This document shows positions 1 through 7,007 of a DNA stretch of 25,718 nucleotides, one piece after another; the first letter of the stretch is position 1; each line of letters opens with the position of its first letter. A program made the position numbers and the translations under genes. Origin of the DNA: Chitinophagaceae bacterium (GTDB lineage Bacteria > Bacteroidota > Bacteroidia > Chitinophagales > Chitinophagaceae); assembly GCA_016786525.1 (NCBI GenBank), contig JAEUVW010000315.1, positions 1 through 25,718 of the forward strand. The letters run 5' to 3'. The notes under the pieces were generated by a model that had not been told where the DNA came from, did no database searches, and was given only the letters and a program-made list of their open reading frames with translations.

Positions 1-396
1 GAAAGTAAAAACCATGCCAGTGAGCAATATGCGTTTTCCGTCCTGTTGCAGACACGTACGCAGCTGCAGGCCTGCGAAGAGCTGGTGTATCATTACTGGT
101 ACAATGTAAAGAAAAAGATCATCGACATTTTCCTGGAGCAAAACCTTTCCGGCTTGCAGGCGATGCCTGCGGAAAAAAAACTGGCTACAGTAAAAAAATG
201 GATAGAAGAACTGCCGGCATTGTTCGACACTCATGTACTTGCACTCAAAGACAATGCCGTACAGACCTTCAACAACAAGCAATTTGGCACCGGGCTGAAA
301 TGGGCCTTCAGGGCCTTTTCGAAAGGGGCCTGGCGTGACAGCACATTTGTCAAAGATGTCCTCTACCATACCAAAAACAGGATCTTAAATAAATAA
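1..396 (+). CDS. C-terminal part of an unrecognised protein, possibly a glycosyltransferase
   Basis: The reading frame is open from the first base and closes with TAA at 394-396, so this is a 3' fragment with 131 visible residues. I do not recognise the family with certainty. The visible part begins with a SEQYAFSVLLQ stretch, continues through YHYW and a basic, helical segment (NVKKKIIDIF), and ends in a lysine-rich tail. Similar EQ-containing C-terminal regions occur, as I recall, in nucleotide-sugar-transferase-like proteins of Bacteroidota polysaccharide loci, which suits the position three bases before a chain of glycosyltransferase genes, but this is inference. A TTG at 46 would be an internal codon, not the start. 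No signal peptide or membrane segment is visible. Confidence 0.6.
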   Translation, partial: ESKNHASEQYAFSVLLQTRTQLQACEELVYHYWYNVKKKIIDIFLEQNLSGLQAMPAEKKLATVKKWIEELPALFDTHVLALKDNAVQTFNNKQFGTGLKWAFRAFSKGAWRDSTFVKDVLYHTKNRILNK

Positions 397-399
397 GGA

Positions 400-1281
400 T
401 TGAAAAAAATTAAAGTTGGCTATTGCGTCGCCTATGACTGGGAAATGCTGCGGTACTCCTTACCGCAGGTATACCAGGGTGCAGATGAGGTATGCCTGGC
501 CCTGGACAAAAACCTGGTCAGCTGGACCGGTAATCCGTTTGATATGGATGAGGAAGCTTTCCTGCAGTTCGTCCGGGAGATCGATACCGCCAATAAGATA
601 AAAGTGTACCGGGACAATTTTTTTATCCGCGAACTTTCCCCGATGCAGAATGAAGTACGGCAACGGAATATGATTGCCTCCTTTATGAAAGATGCACAGG
701 AGGCCTGGTACATACAACTGGATGCGGATGAGTACTTTCTGAATTTTGCCTCTTTCCTGCGCCACCTGGGGCAGCTGAAGCCTAAAAGGAACATCAATGT
801 TTGCGTGCCTTTCCTGATCCTGTTCAAGCAGGTGCATGAGGGCTTCCTGTACATCAGCAACGACAGCTTGTCCAAGCAGGAAATGATCCCTGTAGCCACA
901 AACAATCCTCACTATGAGTTTGGCCGGAAGAACGGCTATTTCAATGTGATCACAAATGATACGGTCATTCACCAGTCCTGGGCCAGGAGCAGTGAAGAGA
1001 TCCGGCTGAAACTGAGCAACTGGGGGCACAATACCGACTTTGATGTGCAGGAATACTACAAGACCTGGGAGCAACTCTCGGGCAATAACTATACCAGCTT
1101 CAGGAATTTTCACCCCTTCAAAGCATCGGAATGGGAAAAGCTGCGTTTGCTGAAAGCCGGATCCATAGAGGAGTTGGTGCAGCAGTATAAAGAAGAGGAT
1201 TTCTTCAACATCAGCAAACTCCGGATTTTGTTGAAAAACTCCATCTGGTTTTCAAGACTTAAAAAGTTATTGGGACGATAA
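400..1281 (+). CDS. Glycosyltransferase, GT2-like (GT-A fold)
   Basis: Likely a cytoplasmic glycosyltransferase acting on a lipid-linked glycan intermediate; donor and acceptor cannot be read from the sequence. The 293-residue protein opens with a short beta strand (KKIKVGYCVAYDWEM) rather than the usual PxYN motif, and has a clear DxD-type metal site, QLDADEYF, with Asp108 and Asp110. The stretch QNEVRQRNMIASFMKDA before it is typical of GT-A enzymes that read 'who is present' style acceptor loops. The start is TTG at 400, three bases after the previous stop; no in-frame ATG lies near. Its stop overlaps the next start (TAATG at 1279-1283), so translation is probably coupled. No membrane helix is seen. 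The family assignment is moderately sure, the substrate unknown. Confidence 0.75.
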   Translation: MKKIKVGYCVAYDWEMLRYSLPQVYQGADEVCLALDKNLVSWTGNPFDMDEEAFLQFVREIDTANKIKVYRDNFFIRELSPMQNEVRQRNMIASFMKDAQEAWYIQLDADEYFLNFASFLRHLGQLKPKRNINVCVPFLILFKQVHEGFLYISNDSLSKQEMIPVATNNPHYEFGRKNGYFNVITNDTVIHQSWARSSEEIRLKLSNWGHNTDFDVQEYYKTWEQLSGNNYTSFRNFHPFKASEWEKLRLLKAGSIEELVQQYKEEDFFNISKLRILLKNSIWFSRLKKLLGR

Positions 1282-2102
1282 TGCAGGAAGCACCCTTGGT
1301 ATCTGTCATCATCATCAATTACAACACCTATGCTACTACAGTGCAGTGTGTGGAAAGTGTCCTTGCCCATACCCGGGATCTTTCATTTGAAATCATACTG
1401 ATCGAAAACGGCACCGGGCAGTTCAATGCCGGTAATATAGCGCCGTTCGGGGACCGTGTTCGGCTGCTCGTATCCGACACCAACCTGGGCTTTGCCGGAG
1501 CGAACAACCTGGGCATACGGCATGCATCCGGGACCTATATTTTGTTGCTGAACAGCGATATTGTCTTAAAGGAAAATGCGATCAGAAAGACCCTGGACTT
1601 TCTGATGACACAACCCCGGGCCGGCGTCGTCTCGCCCCGGCTGGTCTATCCTGATGGCCGTGTACAGAGCATTGCCCAGCGTTTCCCGTCTGTGCGGTAC
1701 AACCTGATCGAATTGTTCCGGCTGCAAAAACTGCTTTCCCGAAAAAAAGCCGGCCGTCTGCTGCTGGGTGCTTTTTTTGACGGAACAGAAACGGTAGAGG
1801 CAGATTGGGTCTGGGGGGCTTTTTTTATGATTCCTGCCGCGGTGATCCGCCAATTGCCGGACGGCCAGCTGGATCCGGCTTACTTTATGTATTGGGAAGA
1901 TGTACAATGGTGCCTGGATGTAAAAAAGCTGGGATACAAAGTTTTTTACTTTGCCGGCGCGGAGGCCATACACCTGCATGAAGGAAGCAAGGGAGCCAAA
2001 AATGAGCTGATGGAGCAGAACGGTAAAGTATTTCTTAACACAAATTACAGTTTTGCCCGGCGAACCCTGCTTAAATTTACCACTTATTTGCTAGGTAAAT
2101 AA
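1281..2102 (+). CDS. Glycosyltransferase family 2, WbbL-like
   Basis: A 273-residue GT2 enzyme resembling WbbL-type rhamnosyltransferases, expected to transfer a sugar from a nucleotide donor at the cytoplasmic face of the membrane. The N-terminal donor-binding strand VSVIIINYNT is followed by GFAGANNLGIRHASG, the LLNSD metal-site motif (Asn91-Asp93), a conserved WVWGAFFMI segment and the catalytic-base region YFMYWEDVQWC with Glu206-Asp207. The ATG at 1281 shares one base with the upstream stop. The protein is a little shorter than many relatives (about 300 residues) but carries all expected blocks. It looks paralogous to the inverted gene at 3036-4025, which has the same NNLG, LLNSD and E-[DE]-x-[EQ]-W-C order. 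Sugar specificity is unknown; the WbbL comparison does not prove rhamnose. Confidence 0.88.
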   Translation: MQEAPLVSVIIINYNTYATTVQCVESVLAHTRDLSFEIILIENGTGQFNAGNIAPFGDRVRLLVSDTNLGFAGANNLGIRHASGTYILLLNSDIVLKENAIRKTLDFLMTQPRAGVVSPRLVYPDGRVQSIAQRFPSVRYNLIELFRLQKLLSRKKAGRLLLGAFFDGTETVEADWVWGAFFMIPAAVIRQLPDGQLDPAYFMYWEDVQWCLDVKKLGYKVFYFAGAEAIHLHEGSKGAKNELMEQNGKVFLNTNYSFARRTLLKFTTYLLGK

Positions 2103-2115
2103 ACCGTACCCGTAC

Positions 2116-3039
2116 ATGAATGTTTCCGTTATCATACCCACTTACAATGGCAGGCACCGCCTTGGCAATGTGTTGAAGAGCCTGGAGCGGCAGACGGTGA
2201 TGCCCTCGGAAGTAGTGCTGGTTGTTGACGGTTCTACAGATGGCACCGAAGCCTTTCTGAAAGAAAATAAATTTGCCCTGCCCAACTTCAGGGTAAATAC
2301 ACAGGCCAACAGCGGCCGCGCTATGGTGCGGAACAACGGTGCAAAACTGGCCAGCGGCGACATCCTGCTCTTTATAGATGACGATATGATCGCTCCGCCT
2401 GATTGGGTAAAGATGCACCTGGAGCATCACCGGGCGCACCAGCATTCCATCATGACCGGTAAGCTGAAAGATCCGGAAATGCGCATATCCAACGATTTTC
2501 TGAATTTCAAGTCCTGGCTGAACATCAAGTGGAGTAAGGGGCTGGAAGATGTGCAGGAAGGGGCGTTTGTGCTGGATCACCCGTACATTACCGCCAATAA
2601 TTTCTCTGTACCCAAGCACATTTTCGAACAACTGGAGGGCTTTGACAAGCGCCTGAAGGATGCTGAAGACTATGACCTGGCGGTAAGAGCGGGCAAACTC
2701 AATATACCGGTTTATTTCAGCAGTAAGGCTTTTGCGTATAACAACGATATAGACAATGTGACCTGCGTCAAATACATCAGCAGGATCAGGGAATACACTA
2801 CGGCACAAAAAAGACTGCGCCAGCTGAAACCGGAATTGTACCCGGAAAACCACCAGTATGCAGTTGTCGTTCCAAAAGGCCTGAAAGGTGCCGTGTTCAA
2901 CTTTTTTTGTTCACGGTTCTGGATCAAAGCCGTGGATAAAGAGTGGCTGAAGTTCCTGCCGGAGCGGTTGCGGTACCGTATCTATGATGTCATCATCACA
3001 GCGAATGCCAGCTTTTTCCCCGAAAAGGTCAGTATTTAA
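2116..3039 (+). CDS. Glycosyltransferase family 2
   Basis: A 307-residue GT2 enzyme with a textbook GT-A N-terminal half: VSVIIPTYNGRHRL, then VLVVDGSTDGT (Asp38, Gly39, Ser40 bind the nucleotide), NSGRAMVRNNGAKLASGD, and a metal site LLFIDDDM with Asp88-Asp90. Near residues 180-190 the sequence GFDKRLKDAEDYDLAVRA provides the usual ED base motif. The C-terminal hundred residues are basic and helical without clear membrane spans. It starts 13 bases after the previous stop with ATG and ends in TAA that overlaps the stop of the convergent gene on the other strand (TTAA, 3036-3039). Donor and acceptor are unknown; the gene is the last member of the first plus-strand run in this locus. Confidence 0.88.
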   Translation: MNVSVIIPTYNGRHRLGNVLKSLERQTVMPSEVVLVVDGSTDGTEAFLKENKFALPNFRVNTQANSGRAMVRNNGAKLASGDILLFIDDDMIAPPDWVKMHLEHHRAHQHSIMTGKLKDPEMRISNDFLNFKSWLNIKWSKGLEDVQEGAFVLDHPYITANNFSVPKHIFEQLEGFDKRLKDAEDYDLAVRAGKLNIPVYFSSKAFAYNNDIDNVTCVKYISRIREYTTAQKRLRQLKPELYPENHQYAVVVPKGLKGAVFNFFCSRFWIKAVDKEWLKFLPERLRYRIYDVIITANASFFPEKVSI

Positions 3040-4025
3040 GACTTGTTGTCAAAAAACAGCGGACGGGCTGCAGCGTAAATAAGGCCTTCCTTCCTGTTGG
3101 CGAATCCCCTCGGAAATTTCGGAATGACTTTTACCCAATAAGGTAAAGACAAAGAGAACCTGCGTAGCCAAAGTTTGACATTCTGCCGGCCTGCCGCATC
3201 GGTAAAAGGATAAGACAGGGTGTAGAAAAAAGCATTCAGGAAGTTGAGTGCAACAAAAGCCGACAGTTTGCCCCGGCCGCTTTTGTACCAGTATAGTCCC
3301 AAAGAAATAAAGGATTGCACCTGCATCATGGTTTGCGGGGCACTTTTGCCTCCTAAATGAACAACGCTGGATTCGGGGAAATAACCGATCTTATATTGTT
3401 TGGCAATGCGGTTCCGGCACCATTCTGTTTCTTCGCAGTACAGGAAAAAATCAGGATCAAAGCCGCCGGTGGTGTCAAACACTTCTTTTCTCAGCAGCAT
3501 ACAGGCACCCGATACATCACCCACTTGCCTGAACAACGTGATATTCGCATATTCTTTTTTCAGATCATAGAGTTTGTACAGGAAGGGATTGTTGCATTTG
3601 AAGTAATTCCACAGCGAGTCGTGTACAAATGGATAAAACGAATTCTGGTGGCTGAGGTCTTCATTCAGCAATTTACAGCCCAGCATACCGTAGCCAGCAT
3701 TTTCGGGCTGCTCCAGGAAACGGGTACATTTTGCAATGCTGTCATCCACGATAAGGGTATCTGAATTGAGCAGCAGCAGGTATTTCCCTGTGGCGGCTTT
3801 CATGCCCAGGTTGTTGGCCCTTCCGAAACCGATATTGACTTCAGATAGTATATAAGAAATCCGCTCATCAGCACTTAAGAAATCCGCTTTATGATCTGCC
3901 TTTGGCGCATTGTCTACCAGGATAATTTCATAGGGTATGTTTTCCCAATGCCGTTTAATGCTGCGCAGGCAGTTTACGGTGAGTTGAGGCGTGTTGAAAT
4001 TTATTATAACAACTGAAATTTTCAT
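3036..4025 (-). CDS. Glycosyltransferase family 2, WbbL-like, inverted in the locus
   Basis: A 329-residue GT2 enzyme read against the direction of all its neighbours. It shows ISVVIINFNTPQLT, the diphosphonucleoside-binding ILVDNA, VNIGFGRANNLGMKAATG, the LLNSD metal site (Asn87-Asp89), DVSGACMLLRKEVF, and GGFDPDFFLYCEETEWC with Glu198-Glu199 as the likely base. The basic C-terminal part contains an aromatic segment (ALNFLNAFFYTLSYPF) that could lie at the membrane. Its motif order matches the enzyme at 1281-2102, so the two are probably paralogues with different linkages. It has its own putative promoter only a few bases before the ATG, so the mRNA may be nearly leaderless. It converges on the upstream gene with overlapping stop codons. 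Substrate unknown. Confidence 0.87.
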   Translation of the reverse strand: MKISVVIINFNTPQLTVNCLRSIKRHWENIPYEIILVDNAPKADHKADFLSADERISYILSEVNIGFGRANNLGMKAATGKYLLLLNSDTLIVDDSIAKCTRFLEQPENAGYGMLGCKLLNEDLSHQNSFYPFVHDSLWNYFKCNNPFLYKLYDLKKEYANITLFRQVGDVSGACMLLRKEVFDTTGGFDPDFFLYCEETEWCRNRIAKQYKIGYFPESSVVHLGGKSAPQTMMQVQSFISLGLYWYKSGRGKLSAFVALNFLNAFFYTLSYPFTDAAGRQNVKLWLRRFSLSLPYWVKVIPKFPRGFANRKEGLIYAAARPLFFDNKS

Positions 4026-4032
4026 ATTTTTG
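4025..4032 (+). promoter_or_regulatory. Putative -7 promoter element for the GT4 gene at 4108
   Basis: TATTTTTG followed by C fits the Bacteroidota sigma-ABfr -7 consensus TAnnTTTG. It would give a leader of roughly 70 bases before the ATG at 4108. A convincing -33 TTG at the usual 19-21 base spacing is not seen. Confidence 0.5.
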
Positions 4033-4040
4033 CAAAATTA
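4033..4040 (-). promoter_or_regulatory. Putative -7 promoter element for the inverted GT2 gene
   Basis: Read on the minus strand this is TAATTTTG followed by C, a full match to TAnnTTTG. Transcription would begin only a few bases before the ATG at 4025-4023, so the message would be nearly leaderless unless a later start is used. It abuts the plus-strand element at 4025-4032 and forms a near palindrome with it. Confidence 0.45.
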
Positions 4041-4107
4041 TCTTAAAATTTGAAATTAAACATACAGACTTTTATTCCGGCCCCTGCCGGGAAGTCAGCT
4101 TGATCTT

Positions 4108-5244
4108 ATGCGGAAAAAAAAAGTTGTTTATGTAATTTCAGATATTGATAAAGCACTTTCTTTTGAATGGATTGCAGACAGGCTGAACAAATCTGTTTTT
4201 GAGCTATATTTTGTGCTGCTCAACCCCGGCGATTCTGTACTGGAGCAGTACCTGCTGACGCGGCAGGTACCGGTCAGGAGGATCCGCTGTGCTTCTAAAA
4301 AAGACTGGCCTTCAGCCTTTGGGCTCCTGCTGCGTTTTTTGATGCAGACCAAACCAGATGTCGTGCATTGCCATTTGTTCACCGCCAATATTTTAGGCTT
4401 GCTGGCTGCAAAACTGGCCGGGGTACCCCTGCGCCTGTACACGCGACATCATTCCGACTATCATTTCCGGTATTTCCCCAAAGGGGTAAAATGGGACAAG
4501 CTGTGCAACCGCCTGGCTCATCGTATTATCGCTCCCTCCCAAGTGGTGAAAGACGTTTTGGTCGACAGGGAAGGGGTAGCATCGGAGAAAGTAAGTGTGG
4601 TGCATCATGGCTTCGATTTTACCTATTTTGAATCGGTAGATGCCGAAAGGGTAGCCACTTTGAAAAGCCGGTACAATCCGCAGCAAAAAAAACCGGTGAT
4701 CGGTGTGATCTCCCGTTTTACAGAGTTGAAGGGCATCCAGTATATCATCCCGGCGTTTAAACATGTACTAAGCCAGTACCCCGACGCCTGTATCCTTTTT
4801 TTCAATGCCAGGGGCGACTACCAGGCAACGCTGCACCAGCAACTGGAAAGCAGCCTGCCCCAGGGTTCCTATAAGACCATAGCCTTCGAGAACGATCTGG
4901 CCGGTATCTACCGCTTGTTTGACGTGTTTGTCCAGGTTTCCACAGACAAAAGTATTGAAGCCTTCGGCCAGACCTATGTGGAAGCCCTGGCTGCCGGAGT
5001 ACCTTCAGTATTTACCCTGGCGGGCATTGCCAACGATTTTGTGCAGCATAAACATAATGCCTGGGTGGTGCCCTTTCACCATTCGGAGCAAATTGAGCAG
5101 GGTATAGTGACCCTGTTAAACGATCCCATATTTTCAGAAAAACTGATTTTGAATGGCAGGAAGGATGTCAAACAACTGTTTTCTATAGATCAGATGATCC
5201 GTTCACTGGAAAGTATTTATAGTAAAGCAAAAGTTAAAAGCTGA
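4108..5244 (+). CDS. Glycosyltransferase family 4
   Basis: A 378-residue GT-B retaining glycosyltransferase. The N-terminal domain carries VVYVISDI, the acceptor-side block PDVVHCHLFTANILGLLAAKLAGVP and RHHSDYH. The C-terminal donor domain begins near residue 190 (KPVIGVISRFTELKGIQYIIPAF) and contains DVFVQVSTDKSIEAFGQTYVEALAAGVPSV, an intact EX7E motif with Glu284 and Glu292. This order is diagnostic for GT4. The usual flexible glycine-rich loop at the N-terminus is replaced by SDIDKALSFEW, as in several GT4 subgroups. The ATG at 4108 is preceded by an 82-base divergent intergenic region holding a promoter candidate, so the gene starts its own unit. No membrane helix. The sugar is unknown. 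Confidence 0.9.
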   Translation: MRKKKVVYVISDIDKALSFEWIADRLNKSVFELYFVLLNPGDSVLEQYLLTRQVPVRRIRCASKKDWPSAFGLLLRFLMQTKPDVVHCHLFTANILGLLAAKLAGVPLRLYTRHHSDYHFRYFPKGVKWDKLCNRLAHRIIAPSQVVKDVLVDREGVASEKVSVVHHGFDFTYFESVDAERVATLKSRYNPQQKKPVIGVISRFTELKGIQYIIPAFKHVLSQYPDACILFFNARGDYQATLHQQLESSLPQGSYKTIAFENDLAGIYRLFDVFVQVSTDKSIEAFGQTYVEALAAGVPSVFTLAGIANDFVQHKHNAWVVPFHHSEQIEQGIVTLLNDPIFSEKLILNGRKDVKQLFSIDQMIRSLESIYSKAKVKS

Positions 5245-5254
5245 TTTTAAAATG

Positions 5255-5262
5255 TATTTTTG
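5255..5262 (+). promoter_or_regulatory. Putative -7 promoter element for the deoxysugar operon
   Basis: TATTTTTG followed by C matches TAnnTTTG and lies in the only gap (5245-5279) before the nine-gene run that starts at 5280. Predicted leader about 10-15 bases. No good -33 TTG is visible at the expected distance. Confidence 0.5.
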
Positions 5263-5279
5263 CGATCTAAAACTGAAAG

Positions 5280-5687
5280 ATGGGCAATAAGTGTATTTTA
5301 CATTTAGATTTTCCAAAGATATTAGATGAGCGGGGGAATTTGTCGTTTTTTGAAAATAACAATCAAATTCCCTTTGATATTAAAAGAGTGTATTGGATAT
5401 ATGATGTTCCGGGCGGAGAGCATCGGGGCGGGCACGCGTACAAAATGCAGCAGGAAGTGATCATTGCCTTGTCCGGAAGTTTTGATATCGTGATCCATGA
5501 CGGCCAGAAAGAAACGGTAGTAACGCTGAATCGCTCTTATTATGGTGTGTATATCCCATCTATGTTTTGGAGGCATCTTGAAAATTTTTCAACCAACGCT
5601 GTCGCCTTAATTGTTTCGGATATGCCCTATTCGGAGGATGATTATATCAGGGATTTTGAATCCTTTAAAAGTTATAAACTATCATGA
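5280..5687 (+). CDS. FdtA/QdtA-family sugar 3,4-ketoisomerase homologue, variant active site
   Basis: A 135-residue single-domain cupin of the WxcM-like FdtA/QdtA family. Family members convert dTDP-4-keto-6-deoxyglucose to the 3-keto sugar, the step before C3 amination. Family landmarks are ILDERGNLSFFE near the N-terminus, IPFDIKRVYWIYDVPGG, the histidine motif RGGHAYK, IALSGSFDIVI, LNRSYYGVYIPSMFWRH and the C-terminal DDYIRDFESF. The usual HxH is His52-Ala-Tyr54 here, so the second histidine is lost, while Tyr38 of RVY is kept. The next gene is a full-length paralogue that keeps HxH. The 4-bp ATGA overlap indicates coupled translation. It may be inactive, partner the paralogue, or use another substrate. 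Local base composition is clearly AT-richer than in the flanking glycosyltransferase genes. Confidence 0.85.
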   Translation: MGNKCILHLDFPKILDERGNLSFFENNNQIPFDIKRVYWIYDVPGGEHRGGHAYKMQQEVIIALSGSFDIVIHDGQKETVVTLNRSYYGVYIPSMFWRHLENFSTNAVALIVSDMPYSEDDYIRDFESFKSYKLS

Positions 5688-6100
5688 CGAATAAGACAGT
5701 TTTTAATTGCGAATTGATTTATTTACCTAAAGTAAAAAACCGTGCGGGTAACCTGACTTCAGTGCACAATAATGTTGAAGTTCCTTTCGAGGTTAAGCGG
5801 GTTTTTTATCTTTTTGATGTTCCCGGCGGAGAATCCAGGGGCGCTCATGCCCATAAAATTTGCCACCAGTTCTTACTGGCTGCAAGCGGATCTTTCGAAG
5901 TTTTATTAGATGACGGAAAAATTAAAAGGCAGGTGCAATTAAATCGTCCGGATATAGGGTTACATATTCCTCCCGGCATCTGGGCATCTGAGATCAATTT
6001 TTCTTCCGGGGCCATCTGCCTTGTACTGGCATCCGAAACATACGATCCTGAAGATTATATCAGGAGCTATGACGCGTTTTTATCCGGTAAAATCCAATGA
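5684..6100 (+). CDS. FdtA/QdtA-family dTDP-sugar 3,4-ketoisomerase
   Basis: A 138-residue WxcM-like cupin, paralogous to the preceding gene. It should catalyse 3,4-keto isomerisation of a dTDP-4-keto-6-deoxyhexose, giving the substrate of the aminotransferase at 7008. It has the family signature RGAHAHK with His55 and His57 intact, preceded by VPFEVKRVFYLFDVPGGE and followed by LAASGSFEVLLDDG, LNRPDIGLHIPPGIWASE and DPEDYIRSYDAFL. One deviation is Phe41 in RVFY, where the family commonly has Tyr. Length is normal for the family (about 135-140). Start and stop overlap both neighbours by 4 bases (ATGA), so it sits in a translationally coupled set. Whether the product is of the FdtA (galacto) or QdtA (gluco) type cannot be decided from the sequence. 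Confidence 0.88.
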   Translation: MTNKTVFNCELIYLPKVKNRAGNLTSVHNNVEVPFEVKRVFYLFDVPGGESRGAHAHKICHQFLLAASGSFEVLLDDGKIKRQVQLNRPDIGLHIPPGIWASEINFSSGAICLVLASETYDPEDYIRSYDAFLSGKIQ

Positions 6101-7002
6101 ATTTATTTGCAATGAATGAGAGGTTATTTTTTTACTCGCCGGTTAACTTTGTACGATCTATCAATCCACAGACGATACTGAAGCAACAACAGGAAGAGCT
6201 TTCAGGCTGTGAGGTGATAGACGTAGCAGTGGGCCAGTCGAGCCATAAATTTTACATTAAATATTTAGATTGGGATTCTGCGTATTTCGGCGTGCAGTCG
6301 TATAAGCTCTGCTTTGTCTCCTTCGATCATGCTGATTTCAGCAAAGTTTCAGCAGCGGTACAGCAATTTTTAAACCAACATGTAGCGAAAGGCGCCTACC
6401 TCTTTATTGAAATCCCCAGCGAAGATACTCTGTTGATACAGGCGCTCAATGCAAACGGTTTTAAGCTGATAGAGACCAGGTTGACCTATTTTAACCATGA
6501 GCTGGATCGATTCAATTTTGACCGCCATTTAGTCAGGGCGGCGACTCCGGAGGATATAGAAACACTGAAGCAAGTCGCTGTATCGATGAGAAACGACTTT
6601 GACCGTTTTCATGCAGACTCTGTTTTTGACAATACCCTTGCCGATAATTACCTGTCTACCTACATAGAGAACTCCATCAATGGCTTTGCGGATTGTGTGC
6701 TTGTTCCTGCCGAACCCGGTCTGCCATCCGCCTCTTTCCTTACCGCGAAGTTTTTGAAGGAAAGCTGGAAAGACTATGAGTGCAACATTTCTAAAATGGT
6801 GTTATCTGCCGTTTCTGCACAGCTGAACAAAGGCTGGTATAAAAAGCTGATCACAGAGATGACCTATTTCCTGAGAGATGAAATAGGGGCTGAATGCATT
6901 TACATGAATACCCAATCTTCAAACCGTGCCGTAATAAGGACCTGGGAGCATTTAGGCTATAGACTGGGTGCCGTCCATCATATCTTAAGTATTAATAAAT
7001 AG
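6097..7002 (+). CDS. GNAT N-acetyltransferase, WecD-like
   Basis: A 301-residue GNAT-superfamily protein that probably transfers acetyl (or another acyl) from CoA to the amino group of the deoxyamino sugar made by the adjacent enzymes. The N-terminal part carries KYLDWDSAYFGVQSYKL (residues 55-70), the LxWDSxxFG signature known from WecD, the dTDP-fucosamine acetyltransferase. The C-terminal GNAT core runs from LVRAATPEDIETLKQVA (from about residue 145) to the acetyl-CoA site and the closing block NTQSSNRAVIRTWEHLGYRLG. The central motif-A beta strand is less typical than in WecD. It overlaps the ketoisomerase gene by 4 bases and precedes the aminotransferase by 5. A second in-frame ATG lies six codons in. 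The acetyl role is inferred from context; formyl or other acyl groups cannot be excluded. Confidence 0.78.
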   Translation: MNLFAMNERLFFYSPVNFVRSINPQTILKQQQEELSGCEVIDVAVGQSSHKFYIKYLDWDSAYFGVQSYKLCFVSFDHADFSKVSAAVQQFLNQHVAKGAYLFIEIPSEDTLLIQALNANGFKLIETRLTYFNHELDRFNFDRHLVRAATPEDIETLKQVAVSMRNDFDRFHADSVFDNTLADNYLSTYIENSINGFADCVLVPAEPGLPSASFLTAKFLKESWKDYECNISKMVLSAVSAQLNKGWYKKLITEMTYFLRDEIGAECIYMNTQSSNRAVIRTWEHLGYRLGAVHHILSINK

Positions 7003-7007
7003 TTTTC

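Noticed and set aside
432..1113. Overlapping minus-strand frames of 157 and 217 codons in the first GT gene
   Set aside because: The plus frame has the DAD metal site, proper spacing to both neighbours and the direction of the operon.
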